64,000 nt of DNA, from assembly GCA_024180945.1 (NCBI GenBank), contig JAKSGN010000041.1, positions 682,001 to 746,000 of the forward strand. The letters are read 5' to 3'. Positions within the stretch are counted from its first letter, which is position 1. Every line of letters begins with the position of its first letter. Origin of the DNA: Macrophomina tecta. Its lineage: Eukaryota; Ascomycota; Dothideomycetes; Botryosphaeriales; Botryosphaeriaceae. Below are positions 21,552 through 32,620 of this stretch, in pieces. The position numbers and the translations under genes were made by a program. The notes beneath the pieces were generated by a model, which was not told the origin of the DNA, searched no databases, and saw nothing but the letters and a program-made list of their open reading frames with translations.

Positions 21552-23704
21552 CTAGGCCTCACCATTGGTCAATCCGTTCTTCAGCAGTGCGTTAGCCTCC
21601 CTCAGCTTCAATACCGTCTCAATGTGAGCGAAGCACAGCGGAGCCTCCTTCTTTGTCGCGAGCAGCTGAGCAGTCTTGAGCACGTTCTTGATTTGACGGC
21701 CGTTCATCATACGCTGGGCCAGACGGTCAAGCTCCTCCTCGGCGAACGAGGTGACGCTAGCAATGCGGGCGAGGAACGTTACCCAAACGTGGCGGCGGGA
21801 GGCGAAGTCCAAGTCCTCGTACTGTAGGGACAGGTGAATACGTGACTCAAATGCAGCGTCGATGTTCTCTACGCGATTGGTAGTCAGGAAGAGGATGCCC
21901 TCGTAGTACTCCAGGAGGCGGAGAAAGATGGAGACGAGCTTGTTGCGCTCCAAGTCGTGCGCCGAGCGAGCCTCGAGGAAGACGTCGGCCTCGTCCAGCA
22001 GGAGGATGGCGTTCCACTTGGTGTTCATCTCGAGGATATTGGAGAGCGCGGACTCGACTTCTGAGGGCTCGGTTCCCAGGTCGCCGGCGCTCATGACGAA
22101 CAGCGGGACCTTCATGACCTCTGCGACGGACTCGGCCGTCAGGGTCTTGCCGACGCCAGGCGGACCTGATAGCAGCATGATAATTCCGCGACCCTTGCCG
22201 GAGATGACGTCGTCGAAGCAGTCTTTATTCTTCGCCTGCGTCTGGGCGAAGGCCAGGATGAGGTCTTTCTGCTCCGGAGGGGCGACGAGTGAATCAAAGG
22301 CCTGTTCATTCCACTCGATCTCCTTGACGCCGCCGATGGGGAACTTCATCCACTTCTTGTCTTTTAGCGAGTACCCCCGGAGAATATCAGTGCAAATGAG
22401 GAGCTGATCCTCGCTCAAGCCCTTCTCGGTCGGTTCTCCAGAGGCGGGTGTAACCGGCGCCGGCGGCTTGACCAGGTCACGCTCGTCATCAGAACTATCA
22501 TCCGAATCCGAGTAACAGTCGTAGTCTTCGTCATCTTCCTCATCAGAGAGAACTTGGGGCTGCATAGCGATCGTCTTGATGCGGGTAGCACGGACTTTGC
22601 GGTTCGGATTGAAACGGTTGAAAGCATACGTGTCGATGATGATACGGCTGTTGACGCTGAAGCGGGTAGGACCCCAGGGGCCATACCCAACGCAAACACC
22701 CTCGTAAGCTTTGAAGTGATACTGAGGTAAATGATGTTAGCCGCGTTCGCATTTGACAACCATTCATGTATACTCACGCCTTTGTAAGCCTCGAAAATGC
22801 GACCGCGAGCGATCAGGCTCTTTTTTATCTGCTTCAGTTCGGGATGGTAGTGGAGAGGATAGGCCGGGAGGTTGGTAATAGGGCAAGTTCCAGCGAACGC
22901 GGGAATCTCCAGAGAATCGCCGACGTGACCAAATTCCTCTCCATCCCAATCGATCGAGCGGACATTCAGATTGAACATCGGAGGGTTGCACGAGTACGAG
23001 CCATCTGAGAGGGCATACGCGCGGTCAACTCCGTCATTATTGTTGTAGACCAACACACCAGGTTCAAAGATCGTCCAGACGGCCTGGTAAGTGATGACTC
23101 CGTTGGAGAGGAGATCACGCTTCTCGGAGATGGTCGTCCGCAGCTCGTCCTCGAGGACGGTCCACAGAAGCTCCAGGTGTTCCTTAGTCTCTGGGTCCGT
23201 TTCATTGGCACGAGCCTCGATGAGCTTCTCCCAGCGATGCACGAAAGGCTTAAAGGGGGCGTGAAACTCCAGGCGCTCTAGGTTAGTGGTGACGCCGGGA
23301 TACTTGTCAAACACGCTGCCAAGAACCTTCTTGAGCAGCGGGCTCTGAATAACCATGGATACGATCTGAAGCTTTCTACGGCCATCATAGCATTTGGCGT
23401 GTCGAACGACCAGGGCATACTGGGCCGCGTCGGCGTTTTCCGGAGGGTCTTCGAGGTCGTCGGGGTAGGCAGTGGTCCATGACACCTTGCCCTTGCTGTC
23501 CGGCTTGGATTGGTAGAGATCGCGAACGCGTGCGAGCGTGCCCTTGGGCAAGTAACTCTTTTCCTCTTTGGAGAGCTTGCCATTGGGGGTCGTGGAATCA
23601 GCCGGCTGGACCATCTGCTTCATGATGTTCACGATCTCAGCGTCAACGGACAGGCCTTGCTGCGCCATGGTAAGGGGGAGCACAGGCAAAGCAGGTGCGC
23701 TCAA
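21552..23704 (-). CDS. AAA-family ATPase, fungal DUF7025-type
   Basis: Exons 23704-22778 and 22721-21552 join in phase to 698 residues. The 56-nt intron begins gtgagt and ends acctcag. The N-terminal half is the region usual in large fungal AAA ATPases of this type (LVYNNNDGVDRAYAL, RFSVNSRIIIDTYAFNRFNP). An acidic Asp/Glu/Ser stretch follows near residue 370. The single AAA module has Walker A GPPGVGKT (~495-502), Walker B ILLLDEADVF, sensor-1 LFLTTNRV and the Arg-finger region AAFESRIHLSL. It probably forms ATP-driven hexamers, but substrates of this fungal family are unknown. A second Met (MAQQGLSVD) 12 codons in is an alternative start. No signal or membrane segment was seen. Confidence 0.88.
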
Positions 23705-24624
23705 AGGATGCCGGTCGTGTGGAGGATAATGATCAGGGTGAGCAAGAGAAGCTCCGAAGAGCGACTTTATACACGGAAATGGCCTGGTAGCCTAGTGCTG
23801 CTGCCTTCAGCCTGATCCAACACAGAGGCACCAGTGTGACTCAACCCCACGGTAACACTGCAAATCGACAAACTGAGGGCTCTCAGGATCGAAGCATTCG
23901 TGGACTTTTGCAATCCTTCCGCTGTTCAGCCTGATGCATCGCCTAATCGAGACAAGCGGATGCCCGTGCTGCAGCGAGCAGGCAGACACCGCTAGACGAT
24001 CGACTGAAGGCGAACACGGGGTCCGAGTAGCGCAAGCTGTGGAATCCAAGGGCAACGGAAGCATGTCAGTGATTGACAAAATTCCGCGGACTGCGAAACC
24101 TACCTCGCGAGCAATGGCTGCGGTGCTATAGCCTGCTCCACGCCGTAGGGGATAGAAGCATTCGTCTAGACGCGAACGCTACTAATTTCTCTAGACGTTT
24201 ACGTCCAGATGAGTGCTTCTACTCTCCAAGCAATTTCCGAAGCTCGTTTTGCAGTACGCGGGACTGTGTCATCCGCGCGCTCCCATCACGCACACAGGCG
24301 TTAGAGCGAGTGTGGCGAATGATATCACTTCACCTGGATTGTGCTGGGGATGTCATTCACCGCAATGACGCGAACGCCTGCTTCTGTGCAACCAGTATGA
24401 TTCTCGTAGGGTCGCACGCGATTTGAGAATCCTTCACGATTGATTACATTTCTTGGAGGCGGCGCTGGCAGAAGATGGCGAGCCAGACCGCGTGGAATTC
24501 CGGATCGACGCGGCATATAAGGGAGCCTTGCCTATCCTAGAATAGCGCCATCCCCTCGGCCTGCGTCAGCGTCGTGGCCCGTAACGCATCGCAGAAAGTT
24601 AACGCTCACTCCCCAAAACCCGCA
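23705..24624. promoter_or_regulatory. Divergent promoter, AAA ATPase / SDR
   Basis: 920 bp between opposed genes. A TATA-like 'catataag' near 24512 lies about 110 bp before the SDR start. No ORF with family features. Confidence 0.5.
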
Positions 24625-25995
24625 ATGCCCGTCTACATTGCTGTCCAGGCTCTTTTCGATGGCCTGGGGAGCATTCCCTATGCCTGGACGGTCGCCAAGA
24701 CCCTACCGTGGTTTTTCGTTCTTTACCTGCTAAAACGCTATTTCGGAGGCGCCGTCAACTCCGCTGAGCGCCTCATGCACTCCAAGGTTGTAATGATAAC
24801 AGTATGTCGCCCGTTCTCCGGCCTCTGCCCATTGCTGAGACGCTGTTCCTAGGGAGGTACCACAGGCATAGGAGCACAAGTCGCGCGAGATCTGGCCCTC
24901 CGCGGAGCCCAAATCATCCTCCTTACCCAGCATGAGCTGTCCGATCCCTTTCTCGTCGACTACATTGACGACCTGCGCGAGACAACCAACAACGAACTCA
25001 TCACCGCCGAGCATGTCGACCTTGCCTCGCTGTACAGCATCCGCAAATTTGCTACCAAGTGGGTCGACAACGCGCCTCCGCGCCGCCTGGACATGATCAT
25101 CCTCTGCGCCAATACATTCACGCCTGCCGGCGCCGCGGCAAGAATAACCGAGGACGGGCTGGAGGAGAGCTGGGGCGTCAACTACATGGCCAACTTCCAC
25201 CTGCTGAGCATCCTCAGCCCTGCTCTCCGCGCCCAGCCCCCCGACCGCGACGTCCGGATCATCTTCAGCGCATGCAATTCATACATGGGCGGGCAGCTGC
25301 CCGATCTCGCGTCGAAAGCCGCCGACAAGGAGAAGAAGGCATCCAAGGCCAAGTCCAAGAAGGCCGGCCACACGAAGCCGGCGCTGGAGTTTAGAGCCTC
25401 GTCCGCCGATGCGACGTCCAAGCTAGCCAACATGGTTTTCGCCTCGGCCTTTCAAAAGCACTTGTCTGCGTACGACCGCCCTGACAAGCTGCCTATGAAT
25501 GCACGCGTCTTCATTGTCGATCCGGGCTGGACGAGAACGCCTGGTATGCGCCGCTATCTTACTTTCGGGAGCCTCTGGGGGTTGGCACTGTACCTGATCA
25601 TGTGGCCCTTCTGGTGGCTTGTCCTGAAGAGCCCGGAGCAAGGTGCGCAGACGTATCTTTGGGCAGCAATGGAGGCACAGCTGGGAAGGTCCGAGGGGGG
25701 GAAGTTCCTCAAGGAGTGCAGAGAGGTCAGGTTCATGCGTGGGGAGATCGAGGATGAGAAGGTCCAAAAGAATCTATGGGAGCTGAGTGAGAAGACGATT
25801 GAGGAGCTGGAGAAGAAGAGTGCGTTGGAGCGCGCAAAGCAGAAGAAACAAGACGAAGATGCGGAGAAGGCGAAGAAGCAGGCAGAGGAGCTCGCGGCAT
25901 TGGATGATTTGGTCAAGAAGGCCAAGGCTGCAAAAGATCAGCAGTCGAAGGACAAGCCATCTGGCTCCAAAAGGAACAAGAAGTCGGAAAAGTAG
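24625..25995 (+). CDS. Membrane-associated short-chain dehydrogenase/reductase (ENV9/retinol-dehydrogenase-like)
   Basis: Join 24625-24801 and 24853-25995 gives 439 residues. The start MPVYIAVQALFDGLG is the first ATG; the frame upstream lacks one. An N-terminal hydrophobic segment (LPWFFVLYLLKRYF) precedes the cofactor loop GGTTGIGA, followed by MIILCANTF (NAG-like) and the active-site strand RIIFSACNSY. Where the family has YxxxK, the text is DATSKLANM: Lys is kept but Tyr is replaced by Asp. A second hydrophobic stretch (LTFGSLWGLALYLIMW) and a Lys/Glu-rich coiled-coil tail of about 70 residues end the protein. Relatives act on lipids at lipid droplets or ER. The lost Tyr may mean altered or no catalysis. 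Confidence 0.82.
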
Positions 25996-26590
25996 AGCAG
26001 ACCAGCAACTGATCAAACATGCTTTTATCAGCAATGGAGTTGGAGAGCGCTGTATGCACTGTGCTGCATATGTGATATCAATTATGCATGAAAGGACGGA
26101 TTGCATTAGGTACAGGGGCGTTTCTAGGCATAAAAAAAACCTTTTTGTGACACAAACCTCCCATTTATTTGAAGCCACTATTATGGAAGAGCGCTCGTGC
26201 TTGTCGTCGCGCATCCGAGTAAAGGTAATTGAACAGGCAAAAGAGCGTTTAGTGTCTGACGTCAGAAAGTTGCTTGATTGAAGCCGCAGAGGGGGCTTGT
26301 ATTATCTTCTACCTCGAACGCCAGCCAGTCGGATAAACTGGGACCGAAAGGGGCAGTGTGAAGAGCCATGGGACCAATCTCCGGTGATAACCTTAATTGT
26401 TGCCTTTCTGGATCGGGCATGACGTTCTCCTGAATATCGGAAGGCTCCCAACTCTATCTCTGAGCTTCGCCTGCACGGGCGCAGTCTTCACCTGATATTG
26501 AGCACGCCGCACGGCTCCGATTCGGCAGGCTTATTTTCTTTGGGCTAACGCTCGACGGCAGTGCTTCTCCGCAGACGTGGTAACGTCCAC
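25996..26590. other. Convergent intergenic region
   Basis: 595 bp between the 3' ends of the SDR and cyclophilin genes. Nothing recognised. Confidence 0.4.
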
Positions 26591-27252
26591 TCAACCAGCC
26601 AATGGATTGGCGTGGATCGTCACATTCTTTATGGTCACCTTCTGCTTGGGACGACCCTTTTTGTCGACTTCCAGGCCCTCCAGCTGATCCAGCACCTCGT
26701 CGCCCTCGATTACGCGGCCGAAGACAGTGTTCTTGCCGTCCAGATGGGGCGCGGCGGCGAAACAAATGAAAAACTGGCTGCCGTTGGTGTTGGGACCCTT
26801 GTTGGCCATGCTCACGATGCCGCGCGAGTTGTGGCGCAGAGCGGGCTTAATCTCGTCTTCGAAGAGGCGGTCGGGGGTGGTGAAGATGGACACGGAGCTC
26901 TTGGACTTGGGATCGGAGGCCGGGCTGCCAGTCTGCACCATGAAGGAGGGGATCAGGCGGTGGAATGGCGAGCCGTCATACTGGCCGGACGCGCAGAGGG
27001 CGAGGAAGTTCTGCGCAGGTCAGCGGGCAGCGGGCAGCAGAGGGCGGAGCAGCGGCGCGCACCTCGGCCGTCTTGGGGACGCTCTCGCAGAAGAGCTCGA
27101 TCTTGAGATCACCGAGGTCGGTGTGCAACTGCAATGGGGCAGTTAGCAGGCGCGGCACACGGCGGGTGCAGGACGCGCATGCACGGCTTGGGTGCGCTTG
27201 GTCCATGACGTGTGCACGCTGGAGCTCCAGTCTTACTTACCGTGACGGACAT
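26591..27252 (-). CDS. CYP10: Peptidyl-prolyl cis-trans isomerase, PPIL3/Cyp10-type cyclophilin
   Basis: Exons 27252-27241 (12 nt), 27128-27063 and 27010-26591 give 165 residues, matching human PPIL3 (161). The tiny first exon encodes MSVT, joined to LHTDLGDLKIELFCESVPK, the usual N terminus of this subfamily. The catalytic core includes HRLIPSFMVQTG (Arg and Phe of the active site), NTNGSQFFICF and HLDGKNTVFGRV. It is a single-domain cyclophilin without signal peptide, likely nuclear. PPIL3 associates with spliceosomes. The gene shares a divergent promoter with the arrestin-like gene. Confidence 0.92.
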
Positions 27253-27881
27253 GGCGGCGCAGGGCGAGTGGCATCCCGTCGCGTCTCACGGGCGGGCTCA
27301 GCTGCTGACGCAGTGACGTGAGTGCGAAGTGTTTCTCAGAGTCGGGAGCGGCGCGATCAGCAAGTGGCCGCAGCGCTGGCCAAGTGTGTTTGATCGCTCC
27401 GCGCGGGCTAGAGCAAGCCCCTGCACTCGCCGACCCGTCGAATCGCATCGTGACACCCTCTCCGCCTGCGGCCTGGCTCTACTACCTAGTTCGAAGTGCC
27501 TGCTTCCCCGTCAGCGCCACAGCCTCCACCTCCACCATCGCGAGCAAGGCTTGCTCGCTTTCTGCTCGCCCGACCCGCTCCGGCCACACCATCCCTCGCG
27601 CGCACTCAGCACCACGCCCCCCGCGGGAGCTCGACGCACGCAGCTGCCCGCGCTCCAACGCCCGCCCGCCCACGCCCACGCCCACACCAGCCTCGCGCGC
27701 ATCGGCCTTTACCCTCTATACCCGTCGCATTCCATCCAGAACTGTCGCACTCTCAGGCACCGCCCGCTACTCCCGCCTTGCTTCAAGAGCCGGGGCTCCA
27801 GCCGGCGCAGCGGTGCAGCGGTGCTCTCCCATGCCGTCCCTACCGCTGCCCAGCGCCCAAGCTCCCCTCTGAACCGCAGCC
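27253..27881. promoter_or_regulatory. Divergent promoter, cyclophilin / arrestin-like gene
   Basis: 629 bp of high GC between opposed starts. C/T-rich tracts on the plus strand (27480-27780) are probably leader sequence of the arrestin-like gene. Confidence 0.5.
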
Positions 27882-29186
27882 ATGGCCGCCTTCGTGCGCG
27901 TCTCCGGCCCACCAAACAGCAACTTTCTGGTCGGCTACCCGGGCATATCAGCGACATTGGTGCGTTTCTGTGACAAGCAACTGCGACTCTGCTGACCGCT
28001 CCCCCAGCCTCGAATAGAGGGCAAGGTTGAGATACGGCCCTTGATTGGTGTCTCTGCCCCCGTCGCCGTCTCGCTCGTCACCATCGCCCTGCAGCGCCGC
28101 GAGAGCATACACCCCGCCGCCGACTCGGTCACCAAGAAGCACCTCGCCGCCCCGCGCAAGGAGATTGTGGACATCGTGGGCAAGGAAATGCTGCTTTACC
28201 GGTCGCCGCTGGGTCGGGAGGCCGAGAGCATCCTGGCCATGGACCTACCCTTCGTAATTTTTATTCCCTACGGGCGCGGCGGCGAGGAGATCGCGCGCCG
28301 TGTGCCGCCTGCGAGCCTGTCGTTGCCGAGCCGGACGGCCGAAACATATTACGAGCTGGTCGTGACCGTGCAGCAAGGCGCCCAGGAGCAGAAGAAATAC
28401 GCCTTCCCCGTCCCAATAGCACGATACGATACCCTATCCACCTTTGGCATGTACAACAGACCCGAATCCGCCGAGCGTGTTTCTGACCACCTCGTCACTC
28501 TCGGCATCTCGCTGCCGCGCTGGTCATACGGGCCTCTGGATCCCGTAAGCGTCTACATCAAGCTCTCGCCGAACCCCGATTGGATGGCCAAGGCCAAGAA
28601 AGTGACGATCCAGAAGATCACGGTAGGGATAGATGAGGAGATTATCTACAACCACGAGGGCGATGAGCCAACGCGAAAAGTAAAGTGCTTGACAAAAACT
28701 ACCCAAGCTGTGGGAGTAAAGATGCCCGAAGCAGGATACTTCACCAACCTTGGACTCGTCTTCCCCGCAAAAGATTACAGAGATAGCGAGGGCATCATGC
28801 CGCGCGGAAACTCCAAGTTCCCCATGTACGGAGTGAGCGGATTCACAACAACGGGAACATTATACAAGATCGAATATTATCTCACAGTAAAGGTGAGTTC
28901 ACGGTTTTTGCTGATAAGAGCTCGATCTGCTAACAAGTGACAGGCCCAAATGTCCGCAGCCAAAGACATATTACTCCGGCAGCCCATTGTTGTTTGTCCA
29001 TTCGACCACGCCGGGTGCAAACAAGAAATGGAAGCCATCGAACAAGCAGCAAAAGACGCGGCGCACGTCAGTCCGGATAATCCGATGCTTCCTGCGGCCC
29101 ACATTGTCAAGGCTACGGACCCTATGGGACTCGCCTCGCTGGGCATGGCATACGTCGGTGGCCAGAGAAAGCCACTCATTGATTGA
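27882..29186 (+). CDS. Arrestin-fold domain protein
   Basis: Join 27882-27959, 28008-28892 and 28944-29186 gives 401 residues. The first exon supplies MAAFVRVSGPPNSNFLVGYP; both introns are about 50 nt. The text has the alternating beta-strand pattern of arrestin N and C sandwiches: GKVEIRPLIGVSAPVAVSL, MDLPFVIFIPYG, TYYELVVTVQQ, then KVTIQKITVGIDEEIIYN and LYKIEYYLTVKAQM. The tail QPIVVCPFDHAGCKQEMEAI is short and lacks PPxY motifs, which yeast arrestin-related trafficking adaptors use to recruit Rsp5. It could be a fungal arrestin relative with a signalling or trafficking role, but the partner is unknown. Confidence 0.75.
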
Positions 29187-29879
29187 AAGATTGTAAAGCA
29201 AACGTGGACGGAATTTTTAGATTCTCAAGGGCTGGGAGGGATCCAGATATTAGGACGACAGCCGTAATTTACGATACGATTCCAACGGAACGACGAAAAA
29301 GGTTGCTCGAGACGACGAATAACACGGAATGCCCGATACCCGCGCGGGGAAGCGCACGAAGTTTGGCAGCATATGCTTGATTCGATTTTTCTGGTCCGTT
29401 TCTCCACCGCCATCAAGGTCGCCCGAGGCGCGTTGTATTTGAACGAGCTTTTATGGAAGCGGCGGAAATTTATGGTACATGACAAAGGGCTGGCCTCACG
29501 AATTCCATTCTCATCGACAGGGCGCTTTTCGAAAGTGGAAGGAGGTTGCTTCTTTTCTTCTCCTCTTTTATTGGACTGGATACCAGCATTGCATGGAGTT
29601 TTCTTCCTCGTGTAATTTTGTTTCTCGGCTGCTTTGCTTACTGGAAGGCGGGCGATGGAGGGTTCCGGAGTCCGGTGCCAAGGCGCCCTGAGCAGCCACG
29701 GGGAGGAGTTTCTGGATGTGTCTATACTACTTGATTCCCCCATCTTCTATTGGCGGGAGGGGAGAAAACGTCAAAGCACCTCTTTCTGATGGAAGTTGGC
29801 TCCGCTATTCTCCTTTGATTCCCCATCTGTCGCGGTCTACACCGCACGAACCCCTTAATGCAAACAAAGAGAAGTTTCT
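29187..29879. other. Convergent intergenic region
   Basis: About 690 bp between the arrestin-like gene and the small minus-strand gene. Nothing recognised beyond transcript ends. Confidence 0.4.
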
Positions 29880-30274
29880 TCACGGTTCAACGTAGCCCGA
29901 TCCTTGGGGGCGGGGCCGGAAGGCGAGGTTGAAGACGTGCTGCTGTTGGGGCGGGATCTGTTCCTGCTGCGAGCTGCTGGCGGCCTGCTGAGTGGCATTG
30001 CTCACCGCCGGGGTCCTGGCGCCCTTCTGGACGAATCCGGGAGCGGTGGCTGAAGCTGAGATGTGATCGTCGACCCAGGCCTTCATCTCGCGGTACTGAG
30101 AGCTATTCTCGCCGAACGTGGCCTTTGTATTGCGCAGGCTCACCAAGAGCTTTTTCCTCCGCGGCAGTGGGGTCAAAAACCAACCAGCAAGACATGTCTG
30201 ACCACTTTTTTTTTTTCTTTAAAAAAAAAACTCATGGATGAGAGTAGCTCGAGCTGATCATCTTGAGGGGCCAT
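29880..30274 (-). CDS. Possible small hydrophilic protein, model unresolved
   Basis: A clean C-terminal frame (to 29880) carries TKATFGENSSQYREMKAWVD and a Gln-rich stretch ending FNLAFRPRPQGSGYVEP. A plausible N terminus MAPQDDQLELLSSM starts at 30274 in another frame. Between them lies an A/T homopolymer block (30206-30230) and no junction I could place with confidence. Either an intron spans 30230 to about 30130 or the run has broken the gene. No family recognised. Confidence 0.35.
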
Positions 30275-30953
30275 TTCGGCGGCGAAGACTCGGGACGGCT
30301 GGGCCGGGCCCAGTGTGCTGCGGCGGCAGGGCGGGAAAAGGGAAAGGGAAAGAAAATTTCGGGGCTGCAGCCAAGAGCGGGAAGCACCAGCGCAGGGGCG
30401 AGATCTGTGCGAGAAGCAGGCTGACAATTATGCAGGACGGGGGAGGTCAGGCGTCAAGGCAAGGTAGGTAAACCTTGGGGGCGGAATTGAGTTGGCAGGG
30501 GGAGGGTCGACGACAGTTTGCCCGAGAGGCGGCCAGCAATTATTTCCCGTCCTCTCGGTCGGGATGAGATTCCAATCAGTCAACCCGAAGGGGCAGGCAC
30601 GTGTTTTCGCTCCGAGGGCGCGTCGCTCGGATGACGTGGGTAGCCTGGCCGCGGCGCGTCTGCTGCCTGAGGCTATGCCATTTCCGGCCGCATCTGCCTG
30701 ATGGTCACTCCCATCGACGGCGACTTCACTTGCTATAAATGTCCGGCGAGCTCAAGGTTTCCTTCCGAATACCATCATTCAGCTTCTTCAACTCCCTCTC
30801 GACGCAATTGCAACAACCTCGACGCACTTCTTTAGCATACAACTGTCGAGTCGCGCGCACACATCTTTTCTTTCCTTCACTTTACACACACTTCACTACC
30901 TCAACTCTCAAACCGCCTCACAAAATCCCCAAGCCTCACCACCAAAAAGAAAA
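30275..30953 (+). promoter_or_regulatory. Promoter region of the BRCT gene
   Basis: A TATA box (tataaat, 30734-30740) is followed by a long C/T-rich leader (30770-30950), the pattern of strongly transcribed fungal genes. The left part also serves the minus-strand small gene. Confidence 0.6.
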
Positions 30954-31574
30954 ATGGCTCTTTCTTACGTCTTCGTCGTCAAGCGTGAAGACCCCGAGGG
31001 CGGCGTCGCCATCCTCTCCGCGCACGCCACCGAAAAGAGCGCCAACGACGCCGCCGCCTGCGAGAACGGCACCGCTGACGTCGAGAAGCTCGAGCTCATC
31101 GGCGGCACCATCACCAAAGCGAAGAATACCAGCACTACCGGCAAGACGCCCGCTAGTACCGCCGCCTCCAAGAAAAAGGAGGACTCCAAGGCTGATGACA
31201 TCCCCGACGCCGACCCCACCGCACTCAGGGGCCAGACCGTGCTTTTCACAGGCGAGCTGGAGACCATGACGCGCGCTCAGGCGAACGAGCTGGCTGAGGC
31301 CGCCGGCGCGGACACGGCGAAGGGCGTCACGAAGGCGGTTACGCTGGTCGTGTTGGGGCACAAGGCCGGGCCGAAGAAGATCGAGCAGATTGAAAAGATG
31401 GGACTGGCGACGACGGATGAAGAGGGGTTCTTGGAAATGATTAAGGGCGGTGGTGCTGGTGCTGGGGCTAGCTCGAAGAGGGCTGCGCAAGATGATGACG
31501 ATGTGGAGGGGGGTGCGGGAGGTGAGGAGGAGCAGCCGGCGCCGAAGAAGAGATCCAGGAAGGCAAAGACTTAA
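30954..31574 (+). CDS. Single-BRCT-domain protein
   Basis: One exon of 206 residues starting MALSYVFVVKREDPEGG. A Lys/Ala/Thr-rich linker follows. The BRCT domain spans about 85-160: LRGQTVLFTGELETMTR (strand and the GxLxxxxR turn of RFC1/ligase-type BRCTs), AEAAGADTAKGVTKAVTLVV and IEKMGLATTDEEGFLEMI. The tail is acidic then basic (EEEQPAPKKRSRKAK), a likely nuclear localisation signal. RFC1-type BRCT domains bind 5'-phosphorylated DNA. The partner domains of RFC1 or ligase are absent, so this is a stand-alone BRCT protein. Confidence 0.85.
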   Translation: MALSYVFVVKREDPEGGVAILSAHATEKSANDAAACENGTADVEKLELIGGTITKAKNTSTTGKTPASTAASKKKEDSKADDIPDADPTALRGQTVLFTGELETMTRAQANELAEAAGADTAKGVTKAVTLVVLGHKAGPKKIEQIEKMGLATTDEEGFLEMIKGGGAGAGASSKRAAQDDDDVEGGAGGEEEQPAPKKRSRKAKT

Positions 31575-32620
31575 AGAGCGCGTGACGGTGCTGAAGAGAC
31601 AGATGGAGGGCCCGCTTCGGCGGGGGTTTGATCACGTCGCGGGACTTACAGTTGTGTACGAGACTCGTTTTTCTTTCTTTTCTTTTCTTTTCTCTTCTCC
31701 TGATTCGGTCACTCCTGGCTACAGCAGTGCCATGGGCTAGTATCCCGGAGTTAATTGTTGCTTGCATTGCTGGGCGTTCTAGGTGACTCAGGCTGTGTGT
31801 TTCGGGGCTGCATCAGGGAGAACTGGGACTTTTTTCTGTCAGTGCATCTCATGCGAGCAGAAATTCAGATTCCTTCACCTTAGCGGATCTAGACTTCCTC
31901 AACACTATTTCCTTGCTTGTCGCTGCTCCTGACCTGCCACGAGTGCATGACTTGGGCTTCACGACGCATGATATGCTCTACACAGCCAGACTCCCACTAC
32001 TCGGGCTCTGCATGATCGGTCCCAAGCTCCTGAGTAGCGTATATCGTACTTCTGAAAACTCGAAAACGAGGCCTGTAGATTTGTGCTGGTGGAGAGGAAA
32101 TAAGCTTTCCCTTATTTTAGTCTGTAGAACCGAATCAAAAGATCATCATGTTTAGGAGTAATCTTTTTGTCCATGCCGCTTCGGGATATCGGAAAGATGA
32201 CCGCGTACTTTTCCAACCGAAGAGCAAAAGCTTTCGACAGCTGTCAACGCCCGGATTACAGATATTTATCCCTGTATAAACACCTCCAAAACTGTGCCTC
32301 CCCCCGCCCCCCACCCCCAAAAAAAAAAAAAAAAAAAAAACCAAACGCGAAGAAAGGACTCGCTGCGTTGCTTATTTATGCTATCGTGCACGATGTGGTA
32401 TCGTGAAAGAGGTGAAAAAGGAAATAAATGCAGCAAATGCGCCCCCAGATAAGGGATCGATGTGGAAAACAAACTCCAGCCCTTTTACGACCGCTCGCGC
32501 GCCTGGCCTCTTTTTTGGTTCGCAGTGTAGCCCAGATCCTGGCTGACATCCCCACCCGTCCTCTGAGCGTCCAAGTAAACGGAATAATGTGAAGGAAAGA
32601 AAACGCCAAACCCCTGCCAT
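31575..32620. other. Convergent intergenic region with an A22 run
   Basis: About 1 kb between the BRCT gene and the 7-TM gene. It contains a C-rich tract followed by 22 adenines (32319-32340). No gene recognised. Confidence 0.4.
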
